Source of the DNA: JAMQPK01 sp035937795
Lineage (GTDB): Bacteria > Acidobacteriota > Vicinamibacteria > Vicinamibacterales > JAMQPK01
Length of the DNA: 64,000 nt
Direction: 5' to 3'
Assembly (NCBI GenBank): GCA_035937795.1
Contig: DASZHO010000109.1
Span: 1 to 64,000, forward strand
In this document: positions 45,893 to 54,739 of the stretch, in pieces
How positions within the stretch are numbered: position 1 is the stretch's first letter
How the letters are laid out: every line of letters starts with the position of its first letter
Notes under the pieces: generated by a model
What the model saw: the letters and a program-made list of their open reading frames with translations, nothing else
Told to the model about the DNA's origin: nothing
The model's database searches: none
Position numbers and translations under genes: made by a program

Positions 45893-46852
45893 ATGAGAAC
45901 CCTTCCATTCGCCGTCGGCGTCGTCCTCCTGATCGCTTCGCATCCGGCCGGCCAGGGACGGGGCGCGGCTCCGCAACCCACGCCGATTGCGACGCCGAAT
46001 GCGGCGCGCGACCTGCGCGGCGCCATCGATATCCACATCCATTCCGACCCCGACAGCGTACCGCGGTCGATCGACGGTATTCAGGTGTCGAAGCTGGCGG
46101 CGCAGCGCGGCATGCGCGCGATCGTGCTGAAGAATCATTACGACCCGACCTCCGGCCTCGCGTACCTCGCGCGCAAGGAGGCGCCGGGATTGGAGATCTT
46201 CGGCGGCGTCGATCTGAATCTGACGGTCGGCGGGATGAATCCGATCGCGGTCGATTACATGGCGAAGATGAACGGCGGCTACGGCCGGCTGGTGTGGATG
46301 TCGACGTTCGATTCCGAAAATCAGGTGCGCACAGACAAATCGAACCGGCCGTTCGTGCGCGTCTCGCAGAACGGCGAGCTGCTGCCGGAAACCAAGGCGG
46401 TCATTGCGGCAATCGCGCGCCACAACTTTGCGCTGGCCAGCGGTCACGTGGCGGCCACTGAAGCGCTGATGATGTTTCGCGAAGGAAAACGCGCGGGCGT
46501 GCAGCACATGGTGGCCACCCACGGAATGGCGCCGCCCACCTCGTTGAGCATCGAACAGGCGAAGGAAGCCGTCCAGCTCGGCGCGTTCATCGAATTCTGT
46601 GCGGGCACGCTCGCCACCGCGGGCGCGCAGGACAAGATCGATCGCTTCAGCAGCCAGATTCGCGCCATCGGCCCGGACGCCGCGATCCTTTCATCGGACC
46701 TCGGCCAGGCGGGGAATGCCCTGCCGCCGGACGGCCTCGCCGTATTCATAGAGATGCTGCGCAAGAAAGGATTCACCGATCAAGAGCTCGATGTGATGAC
46801 AAGGAAGAACCCGGCCAGATTGCTCGGCTTGCCGCAGGCGGAGGTCCGGTGA
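45893..46852 (+). CDS. Exported DUF6282 family amidohydrolase-like protein
   Basis: This 319-residue protein has a Sec signal ending near AGQG. A TIM-barrel-like domain follows, with an early metal motif (GAIDIHIHSDPDSVPRSIDG, HxH), then IVLKNHYDPTSG (conserved Lys, His), ALASGHVAATEALMMF, MVATHGMA (His) and a late Asp in AILSSDLGQAGN. The HxH...K...H...H...D order is the amidohydrolase/PHP pattern. The DUF6282 name rests on the characteristic start and LKNHY block. Likely a periplasmic metal-dependent hydrolase. ATG 45893 was chosen over GTG 45887 because the GGGGGG ribosome site fits. Confidence 0.85.
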   Translation: MRTLPFAVGVVLLIASHPAGQGRGAAPQPTPIATPNAARDLRGAIDIHIHSDPDSVPRSIDGIQVSKLAAQRGMRAIVLKNHYDPTSGLAYLARKEAPGLEIFGGVDLNLTVGGMNPIAVDYMAKMNGGYGRLVWMSTFDSENQVRTDKSNRPFVRVSQNGELLPETKAVIAAIARHNFALASGHVAATEALMMFREGKRAGVQHMVATHGMAPPTSLSIEQAKEAVQLGAFIEFCAGTLATAGAQDKIDRFSSQIRAIGPDAAILSSDLGQAGNALPPDGLAVFIEMLRKKGFTDQELDVMTRKNPARLLGLPQAEVR

Positions 46853-46944
46853 GACGGCCGTTTCTGTCGGCGCTGTCCCGTAAAAGGGCGCAACAGCAGT
46901 TGGCCACCGCCTGAGGTGGATCCTGGGAGCGTGGCCCATGGCCG

Positions 46945-47490
46945 ATGACTGACCAGTTCTCCATCCTCAAGCTTGTGACCGGCAGGCTCGACGCTGCCGG
47001 CATCGCCTATATGCTCACCGGCTCGATCGCCGCGGGCTATTACGCCCAGCCACGCATGACTCGCGATATCGACCTTGTCGTCGAGGTGGGGCCGGCCGAT
47101 GCGGAACGAATCGCGGCAGCGTTCGCTCCGGAGTTCAATTGCGACGTGGATGTCATCCGTGACGCAATTGCGCGGCAGTCCCTGTTCAACCTGATTCATA
47201 TCGAGGCGGTGGCGAAGGTGGACTTCGTCGTCAAGAAAGATATCCCCTATCGGCTCGAGGAATTTCGCCGGCGCCGCCAAGTCGAGATTGGCGGACACCT
47301 GCTGTGGATCGTCTCACCGGAAGACCTGATCCTTTCGAAGCTGGCGTGGGCGAAAGCGAGTCGATCGGAGATCCAGCTTCGCGACGTTCGACATCTCCTC
47401 ACCTGCGTCTCCACCCTGGACCAGGTGTATCTCGACCGTTGGGCGGCGACTCTTGACGTTACCGATCTACTACGAGAGGTTCGCGCTTGA
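46945..47490 (+). CDS. Nucleotidyltransferase (AbiEii/DUF6036-like)
   Basis: This 181-residue protein has a minimal nucleotidyltransferase fold: YMLTGSIAAGYYAQPRMTRD is the GS...YxxPRxTxD motif, continued by Asp-Ile-Asp (DIDLVV), and the third carboxylate is in AKVDFVV. The C-terminal helices (EDLILSKLAWAKASRSEIQL) are typical of the AbiEii/MNT-like families. It has no signal. Its stop overlaps the TTG start of the next gene (TTGA at 47487). That pair layout resembles toxin-antitoxin operons; NTases of this type are toxins in AbiE and antitoxins in HEPN-MNT systems. Role here is unknown. Confidence 0.85.
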   Translation: MTDQFSILKLVTGRLDAAGIAYMLTGSIAAGYYAQPRMTRDIDLVVEVGPADAERIAAAFAPEFNCDVDVIRDAIARQSLFNLIHIEAVAKVDFVVKKDIPYRLEEFRRRRQVEIGGHLLWIVSPEDLILSKLAWAKASRSEIQLRDVRHLLTCVSTLDQVYLDRWAATLDVTDLLREVRA

Positions 47491-47750
47491 CTGACACTCC
47501 CACCAATGTCCAGGCACACTTCGACTCCCTGATGCGGCAGCGCTCAGGCAGCGACCGCGTGCGCATGATGAGCGAAATGTTCGACTTTGCTAAAGAACTC
47601 GTGCTCTCGAATCTTCGCAGAACGTACCCAGGTGCGTCCGATGTCGAGTTGCGCGTCCTGCTCTTCGACCGGCTCTACGGAGACGAGATCGATCCGGACC
47701 ATCGCGCGAGTATCCTGGCGCGCCTGCGCCGGGAACGCTACGCGGTGTAG
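47487..47750 (+). CDS. Small conserved protein paired with nucleotidyltransferase
   Basis: This 87-residue helical protein has a central block SGSDRVRMMSEMFDFAKELV and a C-terminal block LRVLLFDRLYGDEIDPDHRA. I have the impression that both recur in small proteins encoded next to nucleotidyltransferases in several phyla. There is no enzymatic motif, signal or Cys. The TTG start overlaps the NTase stop by four bases, so translation is coupled and the products are expected to work together or bind. A hairpin follows its stop. It could be the partner of a toxin-antitoxin-like pair. Confidence 0.75.
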   Translation: MTDTPTNVQAHFDSLMRQRSGSDRVRMMSEMFDFAKELVLSNLRRTYPGASDVELRVLLFDRLYGDEIDPDHRASILARLRRERYAV

Positions 47751-47781
47751 CGGCACGCGATGGGAGACCGCGCAAACGGCA

Positions 47782-47810
47782 CGGGGTCACACCACTCGGA
47801 TGTGACCCCG
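47782..47810. terminator. Perfect inverted repeat CGGGGTCACA/TGTGACCCCG between convergent genes
   Basis: The 10-bp arms (47782-47791 and 47801-47810) are perfectly complementary around a nine-base loop. It lies between the small-protein stop and the convergent TonB receptor stop, a position fitting a bidirectional terminator. No T-run follows on the plus strand. The GGGGTCACA arm also looks like a dispersed REP-type element. Confidence 0.55.
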
Positions 47811-47833
47811 ATGCGGCAGGTTTCTACGTCTAC

Positions 47834-50788
47834 TCAGAAGTTCATCAGCATCGCGAGGCGCATCAGCCGACCTTGGAGGACGTTCTGAGGCTGGCCTATG
47901 CTCGTTCCGAAAGATTGAACCTCCTGGAGCACGGTATTCGCGTTGAGGACATTGAACACCGCCACCTGAGCCTGGATCTCTTTCTGGTGGAATCGGAAGA
48001 TTCGTTTGGCGCTCAGGTCCAGCTGGTTCCAGCGCGGTTCGAATTTGGTGTTCGGTGAAATCAGATTGACACCAGGAGCCTGCGTTTGCGACCCGCCTGC
48101 CAAAAGGATAGGCGCCGACACAACCGATCGGGTGCGCTGGCTATTCGGGAACGAAGACGCCAGCACCGTCCAGTAGACGCCGAGCGACGGGTCCTGTGCT
48201 GTGTAGCTGTTGCCTTTCCCCGCAAAGCTGACGAACACACCACTGACTTCGATGCCCCAGGCGAGAGGATAGTTCGCCGAGAGTTTGAAGTCGTTCCTGA
48301 ACGGCGGCGTGCTCGTCTTCCCGTACTGCTGGAAGGTCTTGCCCGTTTGATCGCAGAACCGCAGCTTGTTCGGGTCGTACTGGTCGCAGGAGACGGTGAT
48401 CAGCCGATCGTTGCTCCATCCGCCGAAGACATTTGCCCCATGGGCCAGCCGGGCGTTGAAGCTCGCTTCGAATCCGTCGTAGACCGTCCGATTGATTTTC
48501 GAGTTGATGTCAACGAGCTGCTTCGAATAGAGCCCGGCCTTTGCCGGGTCCAGATTGAACAGCGTGAGCAGCTCCCCGGTGCCGAGCGGATTCGCGACCT
48601 GGAAAGGCGTGAAATCATTCAAGGTCAGGAGCGGGTTCTGCTGCGCCTCCTGGTTGTAGAAGTGACGATGGTAGTAGCCACCGAACACCGACACCCTTGG
48701 CAGCAGCTGGCGCTGGATCCCTGCGGTGGTCTCGACGTTGTACTCGCGGGCGAGCCCTGGGGCCGGAGACCTGCCGGTCGAGACGCCGAAGTTCGCGTTG
48801 CCGCTCGGCCCGATCTCGCTGTCCTGGGCGATGCCGTCGTGGTTGGAATCGGTCCAGTTTCGCGTTTCGCTCACGGTGGTGAACGGATCGTAGCGCTTGG
48901 CCCAGCCGCCCGCCCACGGCAGCATGTACTTGCTGACGCTTCCTTTGAGCGCCGTCTTCGCATCGCCGAACAGATCGTACACGCCGCTGAACCGCGGCGA
49001 AAAGTTGTTCCAGTTCGGCATGTTGGGAACATCCGGTTGGCAGAAGGCTGGAGTGAACCGGCCGGCGAGGCGGCACCCTCCCTGGATCTTGGCGTTGAAG
49101 TGATCGTAGCGGAAGCCCGGACTGAGCGTGAGCCGCCTCAGCGTCCACACATCCTGGGCGTAGATCCCGACGTCGGCATTCACGTATTCGTAGTAGCGCG
49201 TCGGGGTGTTGTAGACGGTTACGGAATTGGCGGTCTCAACGCCGGCCGCGTTCGTCGTGTAATTCTGGACGATGTCGCCCGTTCTGACCTGCGAGTTGCC
49301 GTCCACGCCGAACGACCACTGCGCGCCGGTTTTGAGGGCGTGAGATCCGGTGACGTACGACAACGCCGTCGAGAAAAGCTTCCGATCGGGGTACGTCCCG
49401 GTCGACCCGCCGGGCGCCGCGCCCGTGACGTCGGTCGTCGTGCTGTTGTTGTGCGTGACCTGTGTGTACCACTCGGGGGTGAAAGGTTGGGTCGCGATTG
49501 CCTCAATCGCGGGCTGGTATCTCTGGCTGAGTCTCTCGAGGTTTGTCGAGTAGCCGAACTCGTAGAGGAGTTTATTTGTAATGGTGGACGTGTACTTCAC
49601 TTGCCCCACGTAGTAGAGGGCATGTCTCCAGTCGCGTATATCGGACGCCGTCACCGGATCGACGTTGGGCGCGAGCTCGGGATCCTTGTGCTTCCAGATG
49701 CGTTCCAGGTACACGCTGAGCTTGTTGCTGGACGTTGCCTGGTATGTGAAGCGCACGAGCACGTCTCGCACGAACTGACCCTCGATCGCGGGATCGCCGA
49801 CCTTGTAGGTCTCGTAGGGCACTTTGTAGTACGTGTTGGCCACGCCTTCGTTCACCGATACGTGTCGGGCCGTGGTGAAGAACCAGAGCTTGTCACGGAA
49901 GATCGGTCCGCCGATATTGAAGTTGAAGTCCTGTACGTGCTGGACGAAGTTGCGATACAGGAATCCTCTGGCCCTGAGCGCGTCGCTGTTGTTGTCGCTC
50001 TGCCAGGCATGGGCGGTGCCGCCGAAGAAGCCGCCACCCTTCAAGGTGTTCCCGCCGTCCTTCGGGATCATGTTGACGCGTACCCCGCCTGACGCCACTT
50101 CAGCGGGACGCGCGCTCGTCTGGAAGACCACCTGCTCCGCGAGTGCGTCATCGTTGTAGGCCTGGATGTTGCCGTCGCCCATCGAGCTGTTGACGATCAT
50201 ACCGTCCACTTGCATGCTCGTGTGGCGGTCGTCGGCCCCATGCGTTCGCATGTAGGCCTGCTCCATGCCCTGGGAGCCGCCGACATCAGGGCGGCTGAGC
50301 TTCACCCCCGGGATTGGCGCGCCCACCGTCTGCATGTTCCGGGTCGTCGGCAACGCGTCGAGCACGGAGCGCTCGAGGACGTGCGTACGTTGGGCGTTCT
50401 GCACGTCGACCAGCGGTGACTGGCCCGAGACTGTCACGGTTTCTTCGAGCGAGCCGACTTTGAGGTCAGCGTTGATAGGGACCGTTGTGTTGCCGGGCAA
50501 TTCGACACTCTCGCGTACGACGGTCGCAAATCCGGTCAGGGTAAACGTCACCTTGTACGTGCCTGGCCGCAAATCGACGATCGTGTAGCGCCCCTCGCCG
50601 TCGGTCACGACCGACCGGGTTCTCTCGATGAGCACCGGGCTGGACGCTTCGACGGTGACACCGGGGAGCACAGCGCCGCTCGCGTCTCTGACGACGCCCG
50701 AGAAGACGCTCTGAGCGTCCGCGGCTATGGGCAGGAAAAGCAGACAGGCCGTCGCAACCGTGAGCACTGACCCGAATTTTCGGCACAT
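47834..50788 (-). CDS. Oar-like TonB-dependent outer-membrane receptor
   Basis: This 984-residue protein begins with a Sec signal ending at ADAQ (ATG 50788, GGAGGA upstream). A carboxypeptidase-regulatory-like domain (GAVLPGVTVEASSPVLIERT, GRYTIVDLRPGTYKVTFTLT) follows. EETVTVSGQSPLVDV leads to the plug (PTTRNMQTVGAPIPGVKLSR, RVNMIPKDGGNTLKG) and a barrel ending in Phe (AMLMNF). It contains DSNHDGIAQDSE, close to an EF-hand calcium loop, followed by IGPSGNANFG. It is paralogous to 38583 and 58052. Cys in the C-terminal third (SCDQYD, RFCDQ) may be disulphide-bonded. The ligand is unknown. Confidence 0.92.
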   Translation of the reverse strand: MCRKFGSVLTVATACLLFLPIAADAQSVFSGVVRDASGAVLPGVTVEASSPVLIERTRSVVTDGEGRYTIVDLRPGTYKVTFTLTGFATVVRESVELPGNTTVPINADLKVGSLEETVTVSGQSPLVDVQNAQRTHVLERSVLDALPTTRNMQTVGAPIPGVKLSRPDVGGSQGMEQAYMRTHGADDRHTSMQVDGMIVNSSMGDGNIQAYNDDALAEQVVFQTSARPAEVASGGVRVNMIPKDGGNTLKGGGFFGGTAHAWQSDNNSDALRARGFLYRNFVQHVQDFNFNIGGPIFRDKLWFFTTARHVSVNEGVANTYYKVPYETYKVGDPAIEGQFVRDVLVRFTYQATSSNKLSVYLERIWKHKDPELAPNVDPVTASDIRDWRHALYYVGQVKYTSTITNKLLYEFGYSTNLERLSQRYQPAIEAIATQPFTPEWYTQVTHNNSTTTDVTGAAPGGSTGTYPDRKLFSTALSYVTGSHALKTGAQWSFGVDGNSQVRTGDIVQNYTTNAAGVETANSVTVYNTPTRYYEYVNADVGIYAQDVWTLRRLTLSPGFRYDHFNAKIQGGCRLAGRFTPAFCQPDVPNMPNWNNFSPRFSGVYDLFGDAKTALKGSVSKYMLPWAGGWAKRYDPFTTVSETRNWTDSNHDGIAQDSEIGPSGNANFGVSTGRSPAPGLAREYNVETTAGIQRQLLPRVSVFGGYYHRHFYNQEAQQNPLLTLNDFTPFQVANPLGTGELLTLFNLDPAKAGLYSKQLVDINSKINRTVYDGFEASFNARLAHGANVFGGWSNDRLITVSCDQYDPNKLRFCDQTGKTFQQYGKTSTPPFRNDFKLSANYPLAWGIEVSGVFVSFAGKGNSYTAQDPSLGVYWTVLASSFPNSQRTRSVVSAPILLAGGSQTQAPGVNLISPNTKFEPRWNQLDLSAKRIFRFHQKEIQAQVAVFNVLNANTVLQEVQSFGTSIGQPQNVLQGRLMRLAMLMNF

Positions 50789-50980
50789 ACATTCCTCCAA
50801 TGTGTGGAAGTGCAGCTCCGTGAGCCGAACACGACCGAGTGATAAGAATGCAGTCCGTGGCACGAAAGAAAACGTTGGTACGCCAAGAGTCTAGCTCCCG
50901 ACGTCGCCCGGCTCAAGGCTTATCCAAGCTCGGAGCCATCCGGAGCTCACACATCTCTTCATGGAAGCAGGGTCCTGCGC

Positions 50981-50986
50981 TAAGCT
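50981..50986 (+). promoter_or_regulatory. -10-like TAAGCT giving a probable leaderless mRNA
   Basis: TAAGCT ends seven bases before the ATG at 50994, and the bases between (GTTCTTC) have no Shine-Dalgarno. It lies in the divergent spacer with the TonB receptor at 50788. Confidence 0.4.
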
Positions 50987-50993
50987 GTTCTTC

Positions 50994-52004
50994 ATGACTC
51001 GCATCAAGGCCTCCGCGCGGCTGGTATGTGTTGCGGTCGGTACGCTTTCGATGATGTCGGCTGCCTGCGATCGGGCGCCCTCGCCTGGCGCTCAACCGGG
51101 CGCCCCTGCGACAGCCGGCCCGGCGGCGCTCCCTTCGGCATCCCCTGCGGCGCGACAGACCGACGGCGCCGCGCCGCCCGCGAACAGCTACGAGGCTGAA
51201 ATCCGCAAGTGGCAGCAGGAACGCGAGGCGACCCTCAAAAGCGATACGGGCTGGCTCACCATTGCCGGCTTGTTCTTCCTCAGCCAGCCGCAGACCACGT
51301 TCGGGTCCGACCCTGTCAACGACATCGTGCTGCCGGCGGGTGCGCCGGCGCGCGCGGGCACGTTCGAGTTGCACCGCGGCAAGGTCAGCGTGCAGGCCGC
51401 ACCCGGCGTGAGTTTCCAACTCGGAGGAAAAGCCCTCACGTCCGGCGAGCTGAAATCAGATGGGGACGGGCCGCCCGATCGGCTTTCGCTGGGGGACCTG
51501 CAGTTGTGGGTTCACATGAGCGGCGACCGTCCGTCGATCAGGCTGCGAGACAAGAACAGCAAGCTCCGCCGGACATTTGTCGGCACGAGCTGGTTCCCGA
51601 TCGATACGGCGTACCGCGTTGAGGCCACGTATCAACCGTACGACAAGCCCAGGACCGTACAGGTGCCCAACATTCTGGGGGACGTCGACATGATGAACGT
51701 GCCAGGGATCGTGTCGTTTACACTGAACGGCCGGCAAATCAAGATGGAACCGGTCGCCGACCCTGGCGACAAGGAATTCTGGTTCATCCTCCGCGATCTC
51801 ACGAGCGGCAAGGAGACGTATCCGGCCGCGAGGTTCCTGTACATGCCCGCACCGGTGAACGGAAAGATGACCGTCGACTTCAACAGGGCCGAGAACCCGC
51901 CCTGCGCGTACAACCCGTACGCCACCTGCCCGCTGCCGCTCGAGCAGAATCGATTGGCGGTGCGGATCGAGGCGGGAGAGAAGAATTACGCGGGACACCC
52001 GTGA
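50994..52004 (+). CDS. DUF1684 family lipoprotein
   Basis: This 336-residue protein has a lipoprotein signal (lipobox MSAAC). A low-complexity Ala/Pro stretch of about 45 residues follows, then the DUF1684 domain. It begins IRKWQQEREATLKSDTGWLT and includes GLFFLSQPQTTFGSDPVNDI, WFPIDTAYRVEATYQPYDKP, NVPGIVSFTLNGR, EFWFILRDLTSGKETYPAAR and NPPCAYNPYATCPLPLEQNR. The family is exported or cytoplasmic in various bacteria, and its function is unknown. The highly conserved C-terminal NPxCAYNPYxTCPLP motif is intact. The start is chosen to begin the signal. A purine repeat follows its stop. Confidence 0.9.
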   Translation: MTRIKASARLVCVAVGTLSMMSAACDRAPSPGAQPGAPATAGPAALPSASPAARQTDGAAPPANSYEAEIRKWQQEREATLKSDTGWLTIAGLFFLSQPQTTFGSDPVNDIVLPAGAPARAGTFELHRGKVSVQAAPGVSFQLGGKALTSGELKSDGDGPPDRLSLGDLQLWVHMSGDRPSIRLRDKNSKLRRTFVGTSWFPIDTAYRVEATYQPYDKPRTVQVPNILGDVDMMNVPGIVSFTLNGRQIKMEPVADPGDKEFWFILRDLTSGKETYPAARFLYMPAPVNGKMTVDFNRAENPPCAYNPYATCPLPLEQNRLAVRIEAGEKNYAGHP

Positions 52005-52010
52005 CAAGGA

Positions 52011-52074
<64 letters not shown>

Positions 52075-52080
52075 CGAAGG

Positions 52081-52608
52081 ATGGATGTTCTTCGCTCGAT
52101 CGAGTCGGAATTTCGGCGCTACAAGCGGCTTGCCGAAGGCGCCATCGCTCAGCTCGATGATGGCGATTTGAGCAGGCCTGCGGGCGCCGGCAACTCCATT
52201 GCCATTCTCGTGTGGCACATCTCCGGCAATTTGAAGTCCCGCTTCACCGACTTTCTGACAGCCGACGGGGAAAAACCGTGGCGCGCCCGCGACGAAGAGT
52301 TCGTGTCTCGCTCGGTGACCAGAGCGCAGTTGCTCGAGAAGTGGGAAGAAGGCTGGACGGTGCTTTTCTCCGCGGTCGGAACATTGAACGGCGACGACCT
52401 GATGCGGACCGTGACAATCCGGAGCCAGCCGCTGGCCGTTCATGAAGCGCTGGAGCGATCGCTGTCCCACGCCTCCTACCACGTGGGACAGATTGTCTAC
52501 ATCGCGAAATCGCTGCGCGGCGATCGATGGAAGTACCTGAGCATTCCGCCGGGAAAATCAGAAGAGTTCAACAAGGCGCTGAAGTCCGGCGGGTCTCGCC
52601 AGGTCTAG
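52081..52608 (+). CDS. DUF1572/DinB-like protein
   Basis: This 175-residue four-helix bundle matches DUF1572 of the DinB superfamily: SIESEFRRYKRLAEGAIAQL, NSIAILVWHISGNLKSRFTD (first His), EEFVSRSVTRAQLLEKWEEG, and ALERSLSHASYHVGQIVYIA (His pair). The three His would bind Zn or Ni. Related proteins are thiol transferases. Its start lies directly after the 7-bp array, with GAAGG as a weak ribosome site immediately upstream. It converges on the TMEM175 gene with five bases between. Confidence 0.88.
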   Translation: MDVLRSIESEFRRYKRLAEGAIAQLDDGDLSRPAGAGNSIAILVWHISGNLKSRFTDFLTADGEKPWRARDEEFVSRSVTRAQLLEKWEEGWTVLFSAVGTLNGDDLMRTVTIRSQPLAVHEALERSLSHASYHVGQIVYIAKSLRGDRWKYLSIPPGKSEEFNKALKSGGSRQV

Positions 52609-52613
52609 AGACA

Positions 52614-53198
52614 TCATGTCTGGCTCTCGTGCAGCCGTGACTCGATGCGGCGATCCGGCACCAGCCAGATCAACGCAACCAGGGTGTAGAGACCGTCGGC
52701 GATCCACGGGCTGACAAACGCCAGCCCTATCGCTGCCGCATAGATGACGATCGACGCTTTCCCTTTCACGTCACGCCCCAGCGCGCGCGCGAGCCTGGAG
52801 TTGGGCCCCTGTTCCGCCAGCAGCGCCATCGCCAGGATCGTGTAGGCAATCGCGGCGAGAATCAGCACGCCGCCGTACACCGCTGTCGGCAGCGCCTCGA
52901 AGAGATTCCCGCCCATCCAGCCGGTGACGAACGGAATCAGCGACAGCCAGAACAGCAGGTGCAGATTTGCCCACAGGATCTTTCCGTTCACCCTGTCGGT
53001 GGCCTGTAACATGTGGTGGTGATTGTTCCAGTAGATGCCCAGATAGACGAAGCTCAGAACATAGGTCAGGAACACGGGCGTCAGCGGGCGCAGCGCTTCC
53101 CACGTGCTGCCTGCGGGAATCTTCAGGTCGAGCACCATGATCGTGATCAGAATGGCGATGACCCCGTCGCTGAACGCCTCCAATCGCTCCTTCTTCAT
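52614..53198 (-). CDS. TMEM175-family potassium channel (DUF1211)
   Basis: This 194-residue membrane protein has the family signature at its start, RLEAFSDGVIAILITIMVLD (the FSDG motif of the first pore helix). About six membrane helices follow, including LTYVLSFVYLGIYWNNHHHM and HLLFWLSLIPFVTGWM. Bacterial TMEM175 forms tetrameric K+-selective channels of non-canonical type. ATG 53198 is well placed at MKKERLEAFSD. A TACGAT -10-like hexamer lies seven bases upstream and no Shine-Dalgarno is seen. It has one copy of the repeat, as usual in bacteria. Confidence 0.92.
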   Translation of the reverse strand: MKKERLEAFSDGVIAILITIMVLDLKIPAGSTWEALRPLTPVFLTYVLSFVYLGIYWNNHHHMLQATDRVNGKILWANLHLLFWLSLIPFVTGWMGGNLFEALPTAVYGGVLILAAIAYTILAMALLAEQGPNSRLARALGRDVKGKASIVIYAAAIGLAFVSPWIADGLYTLVALIWLVPDRRIESRLHESQT

Positions 53199-53205
53199 CG
53201 GTCAC

Positions 53206-53211
53206 ATCGTA
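53206..53211 (-). promoter_or_regulatory. -10-like TACGAT giving a probable leaderless mRNA
   Basis: On the minus strand TACGAT ends seven bases before the TMEM175 ATG at 53198, and no Shine-Dalgarno intervenes. Confidence 0.4.
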
Positions 53212-53306
53212 TAACGGTCTCCGGCGCTGCTCGAGACGCGCGCGAGTGATAACCGTGTAGAATGCGTGTATTCCAGAAGATCGATCCGGAAGCCTAAGGG
53301 GGATTC

Positions 53307-54692
53307 GTGGCGACTGAACGGGAACTCTCTCAACGCGGGCAGGCCGCCGCGCCTGCGCCGGAGTACGCCCTGGTGAAGGGCGCCACCGTGCTCGACATGA
53401 ACGCCTATCAGTGGACCGTGCTGTTTGCGGCATGGCTGGGCTGGGGCTTCGATATCTTCGACAGCTTGCTGTTCAATTACGTCGCCCCGAACTGCGTGCC
53501 GACGCTGCTGCACCTGCCGCTCGGCTCGGCGCAGGCCGCGGCGGCGACCCTGCGTTGGACCGGCGGGCTCACATCGATGTTGCTCGTCGGCTGGGCGGTC
53601 GGCGGTGTCCTCTTTGGTCGCGTCACGGATCGGATTGGCCGCAGGAAGACCCTGCTGCTGACGATGACGATGTACGCGTTCGGAACGGCGGCGTGCGCGG
53701 CGGCGCCCAACATGACGGTGCTCGTCTTGTGCAGGATCGTCTCGTCGCTCGGGATCGGCGGCGAATGGGCGGCCGGCGCCGCCATGGTCGCCGAGGTCGT
53801 GCCTGAACGCCGGCGGGTCGAGGCCGGGGCGCTCCTGTATACAGCCGCGCCGCTGGGCCTGCTCCTCGCCACGTTGATCACCTTCCAGATCCAGGGCGTC
53901 TACTTCAAGGGGAGCCCCGAGGTCGCGTGGCGATACGTGTTCCTGTTCGGCCTCGTTCCGGCGGCGCTCGCCTTCCTTGTCATGATGTTTGTCAAGGAGC
54001 CCGAGCGGTGGAAGAGCGCTGCGGCGTCGGCTGTGGCGCCGCGCCTGTCGGAGCTGTTCACGCCCGCATATCGCGCCATCACGGTGAGCGGCCTGCTGAT
54101 GGCGACGGTCGCGCTCATCACCTGGTGGAGCTGCAACGCCTTCATCCCCACGATCTCCGCAGGCCTGGCGTCCCAGGCCTCCATCGGCTTGACACGTATT
54201 CAGGCGACGGCGCTCTCGGAGGGCTGGAAGGCGCAGGGTACGAACCTCTTCAGTCTTGGAGGGTTGATCGGGACGCTGCTCACGATTCCGTTCGCGAAAT
54301 TTCTGGGCCGGCGGATGATGTTCAGCGTCTACTTCCTGTTCTCCGGCATCTCGGTGCTCGCCGCATTTGGCCTCACACTCGAACCGCACACTCGCTTGTA
54401 CATGTACTTTCCAATCGGGCTGACGACCTTTGGCGTTTTCGGCGCCTTTACGTACTACCTGCCCGAGCTGTTTCCAACGCGGCTTCGAGGCACGGGTGCG
54501 GGGTTTTGCTACAACTCCGGCAGGTTGATCGCGGCAATCGGGCCGTTTCTTGTCGGCGCGATTGCGTCGCGCGGCGCGGCGGCTCTCCCCAGTGCGATGC
54601 ATGCCTTGTTCTTCGTGGGATTCGTCCCGCTGGCCGGACTCCTTGTCATGCCGTGGGTCCTGGAAACGAAGGACAGGGTCCTCGCGGACTAG
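53307..54692 (+). CDS. MFS transporter
   Basis: This 461-residue protein has 12 predicted membrane helices. FAAWLGWGFDIFDSLLFNYV is helix 1, with the Asp and Phe pattern of the sialate/sugar/aromatic-acid transporter groups (SHS/AAHS). The loop 2-3 motif is GRVTDRIGRRKTLLL, then CRIVSSLGIGGEWAAGAAMV (conserved GGEW). PERRRVEAGALLYTAAPLGL follows, and PELFPTRLRGTGAGFCYNSG is the second-half signature. It is a proton-coupled organic-acid or sugar importer. GTG 53307 follows GGGGGATTC. A TAGAAT at 53258 may be its -10. The nearby mannonate dehydratase homologue could hint at sugar acids. Confidence 0.9.
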   Translation: MATERELSQRGQAAAPAPEYALVKGATVLDMNAYQWTVLFAAWLGWGFDIFDSLLFNYVAPNCVPTLLHLPLGSAQAAAATLRWTGGLTSMLLVGWAVGGVLFGRVTDRIGRRKTLLLTMTMYAFGTAACAAAPNMTVLVLCRIVSSLGIGGEWAAGAAMVAEVVPERRRVEAGALLYTAAPLGLLLATLITFQIQGVYFKGSPEVAWRYVFLFGLVPAALAFLVMMFVKEPERWKSAAASAVAPRLSELFTPAYRAITVSGLLMATVALITWWSCNAFIPTISAGLASQASIGLTRIQATALSEGWKAQGTNLFSLGGLIGTLLTIPFAKFLGRRMMFSVYFLFSGISVLAAFGLTLEPHTRLYMYFPIGLTTFGVFGAFTYYLPELFPTRLRGTGAGFCYNSGRLIAAIGPFLVGAIASRGAAALPSAMHALFFVGFVPLAGLLVMPWVLETKDRVLAD

Positions 54693-54739
54693 CGAGCGCA
54701 AGAAAGGGCTGGAGCGGGTGAGGCGCCCCGCGACGAACA

